In this document: one piece after another, positions 8,501-16,716 of the stretch
How positions within the stretch are numbered: position 1 is the first letter of the stretch
Layout of the letters: every line of letters starts with the position of its first letter
Assembly: GCF_019972155.1 (NCBI RefSeq)
Contig: NZ_BOVL01000013.1
Location: 62,001 to 126,000 of the forward strand
From: Bradyrhizobium sp. RD5-C2
Lineage (GTDB): Bacteria; Pseudomonadota; Alphaproteobacteria; Rhizobiales; Xanthobacteraceae
Reading direction: 5' to 3'
Length of the DNA: 64,000 nt
Translations under genes and position numbers: made by a program
Notes under the pieces: model-generated
The model's database searches: none
Told to the model about the DNA's origin: nothing
The model's input: only the letters and a program-made list of their open reading frames with translations

Positions 8501-8985
8501 ACCTGCTCGCTCTGATGCGCCAGGGTGGAGGACTGACAGCCATGGTCGTCGCCGGCGAGCGCAATCACGCCACCATTCGGCGAGGTGCCAGCGGAATTGG
8601 CGTGCTTGAGCGCGTCGAGCGAGCGGTCGACGCCGGGACCCTTGCCGTACCAGATCCCGAACACGCCATCGACCTTGGCCCCGGGGAACATGCCGACCTG
8701 CTGGCTGCCCCACACCGCGGTTGCCGCCAGGTCCTCGTTGAGGCCGGGAACGAAGGCGATGTCGTGCTCTTTCAGGAACGATTTCGCCCGCCACAGCGCG
8801 TGGTCATACATGCCGAGCGGCGAACCGCGGTAACCGGAGATGAAACCGGCGGTGTTCAGCCCGTGCGCGCGGTCGCGTTCGCGCTGCAACATCGGCAATC
8901 GGACCAGAGCCTGGGTACCGGAGAGGAAGATTCGTTTCGTATCCAACCGGTACTTGTCGTCCAGTCCAACTTCCATCAACGCCAT
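5512..8985 (-). CDS. Indolepyruvate ferredoxin oxidoreductase, fused alpha-beta/gamma form
   Basis: This 1157-residue cytoplasmic enzyme oxidatively decarboxylates aryl-pyruvates (indolepyruvate, phenylpyruvate) to acyl-CoA with ferredoxin as acceptor. The single-chain length fits the fused form common in proteobacteria. In order it shows an N-terminal TPP-dependent half (SGYRGSPLG near residue 50, the GDDHGCQSS segment), a central TPP-binding part (CSGCPHN, GIGCHGM), a ferredoxin-like Cys cluster (CEGCGDC about 635-640 and CIEGFCP about 675-680), and a C-terminal gamma domain starting at GIGGTGVITIGALLG. The ATG at 8985 has GGGAG upstream. It is divergent from the hotdog-protein operon with about 200 bases between. 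A role in aromatic amino-acid catabolism is established for the family; the substrate here is inferred. Confidence 0.9.
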   Translation of the reverse strand: MALMEVGLDDKYRLDTKRIFLSGTQALVRLPMLQRERDRAHGLNTAGFISGYRGSPLGMYDHALWRAKSFLKEHDIAFVPGLNEDLAATAVWGSQQVGMFPGAKVDGVFGIWYGKGPGVDRSLDALKHANSAGTSPNGGVIALAGDDHGCQSSTLAHQSEQVFASALMPVVNPATLQDYLDLGILGFALSRYSSCWVGFKAISETVESSASIVSDPDRIKIIMPDDFEMPPGGLSIRWPDPPLEAERRLHGPKMEAVAAFARANRFDRIVLDSKPARLGIMATGKAYLDLRQALADLGITDADAQALGLRIYKVALTWPLEARGARDFAEGLQDVLVVEEKRGFIEDQLVRILYNMDASKRPSVVGKRDESGAPLLPSEGELTPTMVAAAVVARLRKLGHHSPLLEQRLAKLEAFDRPAEGAGTAKLQRTPYFCSGCPHNSSTKIPEGSRAMAGIGCHGMALSVPNRNTQTISHMGAEGVSWIGQAPFTSEQHVFQNLGDGTYTHSGLLALRAAAAAGVNITYKILYNDAVAMTGGQPAEGGFTVSQIAHQVWAEGTKKLAIVSDDPDKYPANYFPSGATIHHRRELDAVQRTLREIEGLTVLIYDQTCAAEKRRRRKRGLFPDPAKRVFINERVCEGCGDCSVASNCVSVQPLETELGRKRRIDQSNCNKDFSCIEGFCPSFVMVQDPKLRKADRTAADPKALFADLPAPPAAALGSPYNILITGIGGTGVITIGALLGMAAHVEGLACSTLDFTGLSQKNGAVMSHVRLSPTSDMLTTVRIAPGNANLILGCDLVVATSVPALSRAERGVTRAVVNADLLPTASFVIDPDIDFEAGSMRDALNGAVRPDDLDILDATGLATALMGDSIATNAFMLGFAFQRGAIPLSLEAILKAIELNGAAIEMNKTAFSWGRLAAHDLQRVVSAARFKNAGAAPAKKTLDEAIAFRAKFLTDYQDAAYAKRYLDDVARVRSAEAAAAPGSQDLTEAFAKGLFKLMAYKDEYEVARLYSDGEFSKALKEQFEGNSGLKVLLAPPLLAQRDPVTGRLQKREFGPWIFKAFGLLAGLKGLRGTAFDIFGYTAERKMERALPVDYAAMILRHLDGKKPLDLPRLVALAKAADLVRGYGHIKEGNVARYRTECARLERAIGQPLAQAAE

Positions 8986-9188
8986 CAGTTTCAGGCTCCC
9001 CGCCGATCAGGTCACGCCGCTCCGAACCGGTCTCATTGTCTTGCCCATGATCATGCATCAGCATGCACTGATTTTGCTATGCATGAACAGCCCCGTTCCA
9101 TGGCCGCAGCACATATCTCATGTTGTGTATCCGAGGCTTGCCGAACCCCGGCATCTTTGGAACGGTGGCGCGCAAAGGAAGACCAAGG

Positions 9189-10139
9189 ATGATTAAAGTC
9201 GAATCCGCGTTCACGACGGAAATCGTGGAGAACGGCAATTTGCTGGTGGGTCCCTGGCGCAGCCCGAAGCAGATGCTGCAGGCCCAGACCTACGACTCCC
9301 ACGCCTCGATCCATGACGACGCAACCGCGCAAAAACTCGGCTTCCGCGGCGGCACGATCGAGGGACCGACCCATTTCAGCCAGTTCGCGCCGCTGTGCGA
9401 GCGGATCTGGGGCCGCGCCTGGTTCATGACCGGATGCCTGTCCGCGCACTACCGCAATCCGGTGTTCGAGGGCGAAGAGGTGCAGGCCCAGATCGAGAAG
9501 CCGAAGCCGGGCCAAACCGTTTGCACGATCGGGATGATCAAGCGCGACGGCACCGAGATCCTGCGCGGCACCGCCTCGATCGACGGCGACGGCACCGAGA
9601 CCGCGCTGAGCCACCGGCTCAGCGAATTGAAGCCGCTGACCGATCCGGTGATCCTCGCCGACATCAAGGTCGGCATGAAGACGCCCCGGCAGGCGATCAA
9701 GATGGATTTCGACCAGAACATGGGCGATCTCTATCCGTTCTCGCTGGCCGACAAGCTCAAGGTGATCACCGAGCCTTCGGACTATTATTCGCTGGAGTAC
9801 AATCCCTGGGGCCGCGCGATCATCCCGATGGAGATGCTGAGCGTGCTGTTCCAGTACCGCGCGCGCGAGGACCGGCTGCCGGTCCGCGGCCCGGCCGTCG
9901 GGCTGTTCGCCGATCAGGAGATCCGGCTTGTGCGCGGGCCGCTGTTCCCGGGAGAGACCTATTGGGTCGAGCGCGAGGTCGTGGCGCTCTCGGGCAGCAA
10001 GCGCACCGAGAGCATGTGGATGCGCTCGACCGTGTTCGATGCCGACAACGCCGTGGTTGCGACCATGCTCCTCAACGGCGCCAGCATGAAGGATTCCTAC
10101 GCCAACTACGAGCGCGAGCACAAAGCCCTCTACGGGTGA
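9189..10139 (+). CDS. Hotdog-fold (MaoC-like) protein
   Basis: This 316-residue protein is probably a double-hotdog hydratase or thioesterase-like protein. The ATG at 9189 is preceded by AAAGGAAG; a frame opening at 9120 has no such site. A MaoC-like stretch FRGGTIEGPTHFSQFAPL lies near residue 60, followed by CLSAHYRNPVFEGEEVQAQ (the usual hotdog beta edge). A second half has VRGPLFPGETYWVEREVVALSGSK-type strands, split into short motifs. It is the first gene of a three-gene operon with a carboxymuconolactone-decarboxylase-like protein and an SDR enzyme, so action on an acyl-CoA or ring-derived intermediate is plausible but unproven. Confidence 0.65.
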   Translation: MIKVESAFTTEIVENGNLLVGPWRSPKQMLQAQTYDSHASIHDDATAQKLGFRGGTIEGPTHFSQFAPLCERIWGRAWFMTGCLSAHYRNPVFEGEEVQAQIEKPKPGQTVCTIGMIKRDGTEILRGTASIDGDGTETALSHRLSELKPLTDPVILADIKVGMKTPRQAIKMDFDQNMGDLYPFSLADKLKVITEPSDYYSLEYNPWGRAIIPMEMLSVLFQYRAREDRLPVRGPAVGLFADQEIRLVRGPLFPGETYWVEREVVALSGSKRTESMWMRSTVFDADNAVVATMLLNGASMKDSYANYEREHKALYG

Positions 10140-10186
10140 CGCGACAGCCGCCCCTTCCGCAAGCCGCCGAACCAAGGACAACAACA

Positions 10187-10741
10187 ATGGCCCGCCTGCC
10201 CTATCTCGAAGCCGATCAGGTCGCCCCCGAATATCGCGACATGCTCAAGCGCAACACCAATTTGCACAAGCTGCTGGTGAACTCGCCGGACATGGCGCGC
10301 GCCTTCAACGGCATCGGCGGCTACATTCGTTTCAAGAGCAAGCTCGACCCGCGGCTGCGCGAGCTCGCGATCCTGCAGGTCGGCTGGCTCGAGAAGTCGG
10401 AATACGAGTTCACTCATCATGTGAAGATCGGCAAGGAGTTCGGCGTCACCGACGAGGACATCAAGGGCCTGATCGCCGAGACTGAGGGCAAGCCGTCGAA
10501 GCTCGAGCCGCTGGCGAGGGCGATCCTCAGGGGTGCCCGCGAGATGGTGCGCGAGCTCGCGATGTCGGAGGCGACTTTCGCCGAGATCAAGCAGCATCTC
10601 TCCGACGAGCACATGACTGACCTGGTGCTGACGATCGCGTTCTACTGCGCCGTGGTGCGCGTGCTCGCCACCATGCAGATCGACAACGAGCCAACCTACA
10701 AAGAGGTACTGCAGCAGTACCCGATCCCGGGAGTGAAGTGA
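10187..10741 (+). CDS. Carboxymuconolactone decarboxylase (CMD/AhpD-like) family protein
   Basis: This 184-residue protein has the CMD/AhpD helical fold. Characteristic segments are RLRELAILQVGWLEKSEYEFTHHVKIG (family helix, about residues 60-86) and a second helical pair MTDLVLTIAFYCAVVRVLATM. The usual AhpD CxxC is absent: the position reads EKSEYEFTHH, so it belongs to the Cys-less branch that keeps an E-x-x-H pattern. The start ATG follows an ACCAAGGACAACAACA leader with AAGGA. It lies 47 bases after the hotdog gene and 1 base before the SDR gene, so all three are cotranscribed. No specific reaction can be assigned. Confidence 0.75.
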   Translation: MARLPYLEADQVAPEYRDMLKRNTNLHKLLVNSPDMARAFNGIGGYIRFKSKLDPRLRELAILQVGWLEKSEYEFTHHVKIGKEFGVTDEDIKGLIAETEGKPSKLEPLARAILRGAREMVRELAMSEATFAEIKQHLSDEHMTDLVLTIAFYCAVVRVLATMQIDNEPTYKEVLQQYPIPGVK

Positions 10742-10742
10742 C

Positions 10743-11543
10743 ATGCGCCTGCAAGATCGCGTCGCCATCGTCGTCGGCGCCGGCCAAAGCCCCGGCGAGG
10801 GCATCGGCAACGGCCGCGCCACCGCGCTGACCTTCGCCCGCGAAGGCGCCAAGGTGCTGTGCGTCGATCACAACCTGGCGTCGGCGCAGGAAACCGTCGA
10901 CCTGATCGCAGCCAACGGCGGCACCTCGGTCGCCTTCAAGGCCGACGTCACCAAGAATGCCGACATCAAGGCGATGGTGGCGGATGCGCATGGCCGCTGG
11001 GGCAATGTCGATATCCTGCACAACAATGTCGGCGTCAGCCTTTCCGGCGGCGATGCCGAGCTGCTCGACATCACCGAGGAGGCGTTCGACCGCTGCGTGG
11101 CGATCAACCTGAAGAGCTGCATCCTCGCTGCCAAGCACGTGATCCCGATCATGCGCCAGCAACAGCGCGGTTCGATCATCAACATCTCGTCGATGGCCGC
11201 GATCACGACCTATCCATACGTCGCCTACAAGGCGACCAAGTCGGCGATGATCGCCTTCACCGAACAGCTCGCCTACCAGAATGCGCAATATGGCATTCGC
11301 GCCAACGTGATCCTGCCGGGGTTGATGAACACACCGATGGCGGTGGATACGCGCGCACGCGAATTCAAGAAGAGCCGCGCCGAGGTCGAGGCCGAGCGCG
11401 ATAGCAAGGTGCCGCTGCGCCACAAGATGGGCACCGGCTGGGACGTCGCCAATGCCGCGCTGTTCCTCGCCTCGGATGAAGCCAATTTCGTCACCGGTGT
11501 GACGTTGCCGGTCGATGGCGGCGCAAGCGTGCGGCGCGGTTAA
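10743..11543 (+). CDS. SDR family NAD(P)-dependent oxidoreductase
   Basis: This is a 266-residue classical short-chain dehydrogenase. It has a nucleotide-binding Gly motif stretched as VGAGQSPGEGIGNGRA (about 12-27), an acidic residue after strand 2 (LCVDHN, pointing to NAD), the NNVGV motif (about 95), the catalytic Ser in INISSMAA, and the Tyr-Lys pair in YVAYK. It ends with the usual VDGG. The ATG is one base after the preceding stop with GGGAGTG upstream, so translation is coupled. As the last gene of the operon it probably oxidises a hydroxy intermediate handled by its neighbours. Confidence 0.85.
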   Translation: MRLQDRVAIVVGAGQSPGEGIGNGRATALTFAREGAKVLCVDHNLASAQETVDLIAANGGTSVAFKADVTKNADIKAMVADAHGRWGNVDILHNNVGVSLSGGDAELLDITEEAFDRCVAINLKSCILAAKHVIPIMRQQQRGSIINISSMAAITTYPYVAYKATKSAMIAFTEQLAYQNAQYGIRANVILPGLMNTPMAVDTRAREFKKSRAEVEAERDSKVPLRHKMGTGWDVANAALFLASDEANFVTGVTLPVDGGASVRRG

Positions 11544-11556
11544 CGGACGGCGATTC

Positions 11557-11626
11557 ACCCGGTTAATCATGCTGATTAACCGGGTTAATTGAGACGATTA
11601 ACCTGTGTGACGATGTGCGGTTAATC
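11557..11626. repeat. Palindrome plus cluster of GGTTAATC octamers
   Basis: A perfect 13-base-arm palindrome (ACCCGGTTAATCA, 3-base loop, 11557-11585) sits 14 bases after the SDR stop and may terminate that operon. The octamer GGTTAATC or its complement recurs at 11561, 11574, 11596 and 11619, and GGTTAATT occurs at 11583. The extra copies are not needed for a terminator, so a protein-binding role is possible. Confidence 0.6.
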
Positions 11627-11805
11627 ACTGTGACGGCAATCACGCGTCAATGCGCCGCAATGATTCGAAAAACTTGAAGTATTCCAATGACACGGCGATG
11701 TGACGGCGTCTCCACATAAATCGAAATCCTGACTCGTTGTGGTCGCACGAAATTCATCTGCGCTCTGTATCTCGCACGCCAAGAACTTCTGGAGTGCCTG
11801 GACCA

Positions 11806-12024
11806 ATGAGCGAAGAATTCGAACTCAGACCCGATCAGTGGGATGCGCTGAAAGCGTTGCGGGCTCCCGCAGCGAACCCTTCGCGGCTGAACCGGTTCGC
11901 CGTCGAGAGCCTGATCACGCTCGGTTATGTCGCCGTGCGCGGCGATTCGTTTGAACTGACGCCCGCGGGCCGCAAAGTGCTGGTCCGCGGTTCGTCACTT
12001 CTGCTGCTCGATATCGCAGCCTGA
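11806..12024 (+). CDS. Small hypothetical protein, winged-helix-like
   Basis: This 72-residue protein starts at ATG 11806 with GGAG 11 bases upstream. It is acidic at the N-terminus (MSEEFELRPDQWDALKAL). A pattern NRFAVESLITLGYVAVRGDSFELTPAGRKVL looks like the recognition helix and wing of a small winged-helix domain (the TLGYV...LTPAGRKVL part is typical of such wings). I do not recognise a named family. It stands alone, followed by a strong terminator shared with the convergent efflux gene. Confidence 0.6.
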   Translation: MSEEFELRPDQWDALKALRAPAANPSRLNRFAVESLITLGYVAVRGDSFELTPAGRKVLVRGSSLLLLDIAA

Positions 12025-12050
12025 TCCCTTCGAAACTGACATCAGGCTTA

Positions 12051-12080
12051 CACACGCGGCATCATGCCGCGTGTGCTTTT
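12051..12080 (+). terminator. Terminator hairpin between convergent genes
   Basis: CACACGCGGCA and its perfect complement (11-base arms, 12051-12061 and 12065-12075) flank the loop TCA, followed by CTTTT. It terminates the small plus-strand gene. The loop is also the stop codon (complement of TCA) of the minus-strand RND pump gene. Confidence 0.75.
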
Positions 12081-15000
12081 CCGGGGATGGTCGCCTCGCC
12101 GTGCTGCGTCAACGGCTTCATGCCGGTGACTGTGCGCAGCAGCACATAGAACACCGGCGTCAGGAACAGGCCGAACACGGTGACGCCGATCATGCCGGAG
12201 AACACCGCGACGCCCATCGCGCGCCGCATCTCCGAGCCCGCGCCGGTCGACAGCACCAGCGGCAGCACACCCATGATGAACGCCATCGACGTCATCAGGA
12301 TCGGCCGCAGCCGCAGCCGGCTGGCCTCGATCGCAGCGCGGATCGGTGAGCGCCCGGCGAATTCGAGCTCACGCGCGAATTCGACGATCAGGATGGCGTT
12401 CTTGGCCGACAATCCGACCAGCACGATCAGGCCGATCTGGGTGAAGACATTGTTGTCGCCCTTCGACAGCCAGACGCCGAACATCGCCGCCAACAGGCCC
12501 ATCGGCACGATCATGATGATCGAGAGCGGCAGCGCCAGGCTCTCATAGAGCGCGGCGAGCACCAGGAATACCAACAGGATCGCGAGCGGAAACACCCAGA
12601 TTCCGGAATTGCCGGCGATGAACTCCTGATAGGTCAGGTCGGTCCATTCGAAGGCAAAACCCGGCGGCAGCGTTTCGGCGGCGATCCGTGTTGCCGCCTC
12701 CTGCGCCTGGCCGGACGAAAAGCCGGGCGCCGCAGCGGCGTTGATGTCCGACGACAGGAAGCCGTTGTAGCGGATCGCGCGCTCCGGACCTGCACTCTGG
12801 CGGACCTTCAGCAAGGCCGACAGCGGCACCATGTCACCGGACGACGAGCGCACCTTCAACTGCCTGATGTCGTCGGCACGCGCGCGGAACGGCGCGTCCG
12901 CCTGCACATAGACCGAATAGGTGCGGCCGAATTTGTTGAAGTCGTTGACATAGTAGGAGCCGAGATAGATCTGCAGCGTGTTGAAGACCTCCGTGACCGG
13001 GACGCCGAGCTGCAACGCCTTGGTGCGGTCGATGTCGGCGAACAGCTGCGGCACGTTGACCTGGAAGCTCGAGAACGCACCGGCGATCTCCGGCGCCTTC
13101 TGGAGCGCGCCCATGAACGCCTTGGTGGCGTCGTTCAGCGCCTCATAGCCGAGACCGGCACGGTCCTCGATCTGCAGCTTGAAGCCGCCGATGGTGCCGA
13201 GGCCGTTGACCGGCGGCGGCGGGAACATGGCGATGAAGGCATCCTGGATGCCGGCATATTTCTTGTTGAGCGCGGCCGCGATCGCCGGGCCGCTCAGCGA
13301 CGGATCCTTGCGCTCGTCGAACGGCTTCAGGGTCGAGAACACGATGCCGGCGTTGGACGAGTTGGTGAAGCCGGAGATCGACAGGCCGGGAAATGCCACC
13401 GAGCTTTCGACACCCGGCTGGGTCAGCGCGATGTCGCTCATCTTGCGGATCACTTCCTCGGTGCGGTCGAGCGTCGCGCCGTCAGGCAGCCGGGCAAAGC
13501 CGACCAGATACTGCTTGTCCTGCCCCGGCACGAAGCCGCTCGGCACCTGCTTGAACAGCACGCCGGTCAGGCCGATCAAGAGCACATAGAGGCCGATCAC
13601 CACGGCCTTGCCGTAGATCACCTTGGTGACGGTCCGGCCGTAGTTCTCCGAGGACTTCGTGAAGACCTTGTTGAAGCCGCGGAAGAACCAGCCCAGCGAC
13701 TTTTCCATGCCCCGGGTCAGCCAATCCTTCGGCTCGTTATGTCCCTTCAACAGCAGCGCCGACAGCGCCGGCGACAGCGTCAGCGAGTTGATCGCCGAGA
13801 TCACGGTCGAGATCGCAATCGTCAGCGCGAACTGCTTGTAGAACTGTCCAGTGAGGCCGGAGATGAAGGCGAGCGGCACGAACACCGCGATCAAGACAAG
13901 CGCGATCGCGATGATCGGCCCGGAGACCTCGCGCATCGCCTGGTTGGTGGCATCGCGCGGCGACAGGCCGGATTCGATGTTGCGCTCGACGTTCTCGACC
14001 ACGACGATGGCGTCGTCGACCACGATGCCGATCGCCAGCACCAGGCCGAACAGGCTGAGCGCGTTGATCGAGAAGCCGAACACATGCATCACCGCGAAGG
14101 TGCCGACGATCGACACCGGAACCGCGATCAGCGGAATGATCGAGGCGCGCCAGGTCTGCAGGAACAGGATCACGACCAGCACGACGAGCGCGATGGCCTC
14201 GAGCAGCGTGTGGATGACGGCCTCGATCGACGACCGCACGAACTGCGTCGGATCGTAGACGATCTGGTACGACACGCCTTCCGGCATGTTCTTCTTGATC
14301 TCGGCCATGGTCGCACGGACGTGGTCGGAGATCTCCAGCGCGTTCGAACCCGGCGCCTGGAAGATCGGGATCGCGACCGCCTGCTTGTTGTCGAGCAGCG
14401 AGCGCAGGCCGTATTCGGAAGCGCCGAGCTCGATCCGCGCGACGTCGCGCAGCCGCACCACCTCGCCGGCCGAGCCGGTCTTCACCACGATGTCGCCGAA
14501 CTGTTCCTCGGTCGACAACCGTCCCTCGGCGTTGACGGAGAGCTGGAGGTCGAGGCCCTTGACGCTGGGCGAGGAGCCGACCACGCCGGCCGCGGCCTCG
14601 ACGTTCTGGGCCTGGATCGCGCGCACCACGTCGCTTGCGGTCAATTTATGCTCGGCGGCCTTCTGCGGATCGACCCAGACCCGCATCGAATAGTCGCCGG
14701 CGCCATAGAGCTGGACGTCGCCGACGCCGTCGATCCGCGCCAGCCGGTCCTTGACGTTGAGCACTGCGTAGTTGCGCAGATACGTCATGTCGTAGCGGTT
14801 GTTCGGCGACAGCAGATGCACGACCATGGTAAGGTCGGGCGAGCTCTTCTTGGTGATGATGCCGAGCTGGCGCACCACGGCCGGCAGGCGCGGCTCAGCC
14901 TGCTGCACGCGGTTCTGCACCAGCTGGGTCGCCTTGTCGGGGTCGGTGCCGAGCCGGAACGTCACCGTCAGCGTCATCGCGCCGTCGGTGGTCGCCTGGC

Positions 15001-15244
15001 TCGACATATAGAGCATGCCCTCGACGCCGTTGATCTGCTCCTCGATCGGCGTTGCGACCGTCTCGGCGATCACCTTCGGATTGGCGCCGGGATAGGTCGC
15101 GCGCACCACGACCGACGGCGGCACCACGTCGGGGTATTCCGAAATCGGCATCGCCACCAGCGAGATCAGGCCGGCCAGGAAGATCAGGATCGATAGCACG
15201 CCGGCGAAGATCGGCCGGTCGATAAAGAATTTTGAGAGATTCAT
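12062..15244 (-). CDS. RND multidrug efflux transporter, inner-membrane pump (HAE1/AcrB type)
   Basis: This 1060-residue proton-driven drug efflux pump of the inner membrane is homologous to AcrB/MexB. Visible hallmarks are the N-terminal MNLSKFFIDRPIFAGVLSI helix, GLVLAIGIVVDDAIVVVENVER with the paired Asp residues of the proton relay, and GLSAKNAILIVEFAREL with the essential Lys in the second half. Two periplasmic porter loops are of normal size (IDGVGDVQLYG, RIDG-type motifs). The length matches the family. It follows the membrane-fusion gene by 23 bases and is co-transcribed with it. No outer-membrane TolC-type gene is in the window, so a distant one must complete the pump. The stop codon lies inside a terminator loop. 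Confidence 0.93.
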   Translation of the reverse strand: MNLSKFFIDRPIFAGVLSILIFLAGLISLVAMPISEYPDVVPPSVVVRATYPGANPKVIAETVATPIEEQINGVEGMLYMSSQATTDGAMTLTVTFRLGTDPDKATQLVQNRVQQAEPRLPAVVRQLGIITKKSSPDLTMVVHLLSPNNRYDMTYLRNYAVLNVKDRLARIDGVGDVQLYGAGDYSMRVWVDPQKAAEHKLTASDVVRAIQAQNVEAAAGVVGSSPSVKGLDLQLSVNAEGRLSTEEQFGDIVVKTGSAGEVVRLRDVARIELGASEYGLRSLLDNKQAVAIPIFQAPGSNALEISDHVRATMAEIKKNMPEGVSYQIVYDPTQFVRSSIEAVIHTLLEAIALVVLVVILFLQTWRASIIPLIAVPVSIVGTFAVMHVFGFSINALSLFGLVLAIGIVVDDAIVVVENVERNIESGLSPRDATNQAMREVSGPIIAIALVLIAVFVPLAFISGLTGQFYKQFALTIAISTVISAINSLTLSPALSALLLKGHNEPKDWLTRGMEKSLGWFFRGFNKVFTKSSENYGRTVTKVIYGKAVVIGLYVLLIGLTGVLFKQVPSGFVPGQDKQYLVGFARLPDGATLDRTEEVIRKMSDIALTQPGVESSVAFPGLSISGFTNSSNAGIVFSTLKPFDERKDPSLSGPAIAAALNKKYAGIQDAFIAMFPPPPVNGLGTIGGFKLQIEDRAGLGYEALNDATKAFMGALQKAPEIAGAFSSFQVNVPQLFADIDRTKALQLGVPVTEVFNTLQIYLGSYYVNDFNKFGRTYSVYVQADAPFRARADDIRQLKVRSSSGDMVPLSALLKVRQSAGPERAIRYNGFLSSDINAAAAPGFSSGQAQEAATRIAAETLPPGFAFEWTDLTYQEFIAGNSGIWVFPLAILLVFLVLAALYESLALPLSIIMIVPMGLLAAMFGVWLSKGDNNVFTQIGLIVLVGLSAKNAILIVEFARELEFAGRSPIRAAIEASRLRLRPILMTSMAFIMGVLPLVLSTGAGSEMRRAMGVAVFSGMIGVTVFGLFLTPVFYVLLRTVTGMKPLTQHGEATIPGKAHAA

Positions 15245-15267
15245 GGCTCCGCCCCCGCGTGCAGCGC

Positions 15268-16512
15268 CTAGCGCTGCACGACGTGCTGGTTGGTTTCAGT
15301 GGATGCCTGTTGCATGCCGCGCGCGCCCATCTCGGCGACTTCCATCTTCAGAAGTGCGCCGGGACGCACGCGCTGCAGGCCGTTGACGACGATGCGGTCG
15401 CCGGATTTCAGGCCGGTGGTGACGATCCGCAGGCCATCGACCGCGCCGCCGAGCGTGACGGAACGGTACACGGCGCGGCTGTCCTCGCCGACCAGCATGA
15501 CGAACTTCTTGTCCTGGTCGGTGCCGACGGCGCGCTCGTCGATCAGCACCATCGTCTGCTGCTTGGGCTGGCCCATGCGCACGCGGGCAAACTGCCCCGG
15601 GATCAGCCGGCCGTCTTCGTTCTTGAACACGGCGCGGACCCGGATGGTGCCGCTCTGCCCGTTGACCTGGTTGTCGATGAGCTGGATGTGCCCCTTGGCG
15701 CTGAGGCCGCCCGACGTCACCATGTCGACCGGGATCTGATCGAGATTGCCGCGCTTGCCGGAAGCGTCCGCGATCGAGTTCAGCGCGCGCAGCACGACCT
15801 CCTCATCCGCATCGAAGCTCGCATAGATCGGATTGACCGAGACCAGCGAGGTCAGGACCGGCGACGAGGTGCCTGCCGCGACGAGATTGCCGACCGTGAT
15901 CTCGATCCTGCCGACCCGGCCGTCTACCGGTGCGCGGACCTCGGTGTAGTCGAGATTGAGCTTTGCGGTCTGCAGCGCGGCTTCGGCGGCCTTGACGTTT
16001 GCGATCGCCTCGCGATTGGCGTTGTCACGCTGGTCGAAATCGCGCTTGGTGACGATGTTGTTGCCGACCAGCTGTGCGCCGCGCTCGACTTCACTCGTGG
16101 TGAAGACCACGCGGGCCTTGGCCGCCTCAAGCTGCGCCTGGGCCCGGTCGACCTCGGCCGCGTAAGGCGCGGGGTCGATCTTGAACAGGATATCGCCGGA
16201 CTTCACGAGCGCGCCCTCGGTGAAGTTGGTCGCCAGGATCGCGCCCGCCACCCGCGGCCGCAACTGGACGCGGTCGACGGCTTCGAGCCGGCCCGAGAAG
16301 TCATCGAACAGGGTGGTCGGCCGCGGCTGGATCACGGCGACGGTCACCGGCACCGCGGGTTCAGGGGCGGCAGCGGCCGCGGTCGCCTGCGCAGCGTGGA
16401 AATAGTGGCCGGTCGCGATCGAACCGACCACCGCGAGGGCGCCGAGAATCACGACGCCACCGACAACGCGTCGGAAACGGCCGGAACGGGGATTTTGGGT
16501 TGACGAGGGCAT
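15268..16512 (-). CDS. RND efflux periplasmic adaptor (membrane fusion protein)
   Basis: This 414-residue adaptor (AcrA/MexA type) links the RND pump to an outer-membrane channel. The N-terminus has a basic stretch and one hydrophobic segment (GGVVILGALAVVGSIATG), with no lipobox Cys seen, so it is probably anchored by an uncleaved helix. Then come the lipoyl half GRLEAVDRVQLRPRVAG, the alpha-hairpin around residues 110-180, and the barrel with VDGRVGRIEITVGNLV. The start ATG has TGGAG 7 bases upstream. It is first in the efflux operon and divergent from the TetR gene; a palindrome lies 16 bases upstream of this start. Confidence 0.92.
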   Translation of the reverse strand: MPSSTQNPRSGRFRRVVGGVVILGALAVVGSIATGHYFHAAQATAAAAAPEPAVPVTVAVIQPRPTTLFDDFSGRLEAVDRVQLRPRVAGAILATNFTEGALVKSGDILFKIDPAPYAAEVDRAQAQLEAAKARVVFTTSEVERGAQLVGNNIVTKRDFDQRDNANREAIANVKAAEAALQTAKLNLDYTEVRAPVDGRVGRIEITVGNLVAAGTSSPVLTSLVSVNPIYASFDADEEVVLRALNSIADASGKRGNLDQIPVDMVTSGGLSAKGHIQLIDNQVNGQSGTIRVRAVFKNEDGRLIPGQFARVRMGQPKQQTMVLIDERAVGTDQDKKFVMLVGEDSRAVYRSVTLGGAVDGLRIVTTGLKSGDRIVVNGLQRVRPGALLKMEVAEMGARGMQQASTETNQHVVQR

Positions 16513-16527
16513 TCACGCGCTCCAGAG

Positions 16528-16549
16528 ATTTGTAGTGTTCGCTACAAAT
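16528..16549. promoter_or_regulatory. Candidate TetR operator for the efflux operon
   Basis: ATTTGTAG and CTACAAAT form a perfect 8-base-arm palindrome with a 6-base centre. It lies 16 bases upstream of the adaptor start in the 204-base divergent region shared with the tetR gene, where a TetR repressor would be expected to bind. A smaller palindrome (GATAC-TTAT-GTATC) is at 16574-16587. Confidence 0.6.
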
Positions 16550-16716
16550 GTGGAGCTGGACGCCGGTTCGCAAGATACTTATGTATCGAGCACTATGAAT
16601 TTATTATCTCATCCGTGGGGAAATGGGAAGACGCGGAAAAACATCACGTGCAACAATAGGATAAGCCAGAGACAAGCTGTCACGGAACCGGCACCCGGCT
16701 TACGGAGTAACTGAAA

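Noticed and set aside
13739..15196. Plus-strand open frame opposite the RND pump
   Set aside because: Antisense shadow with Arg/Asp/His-rich low-complexity translation; the minus strand has clear RND motifs.
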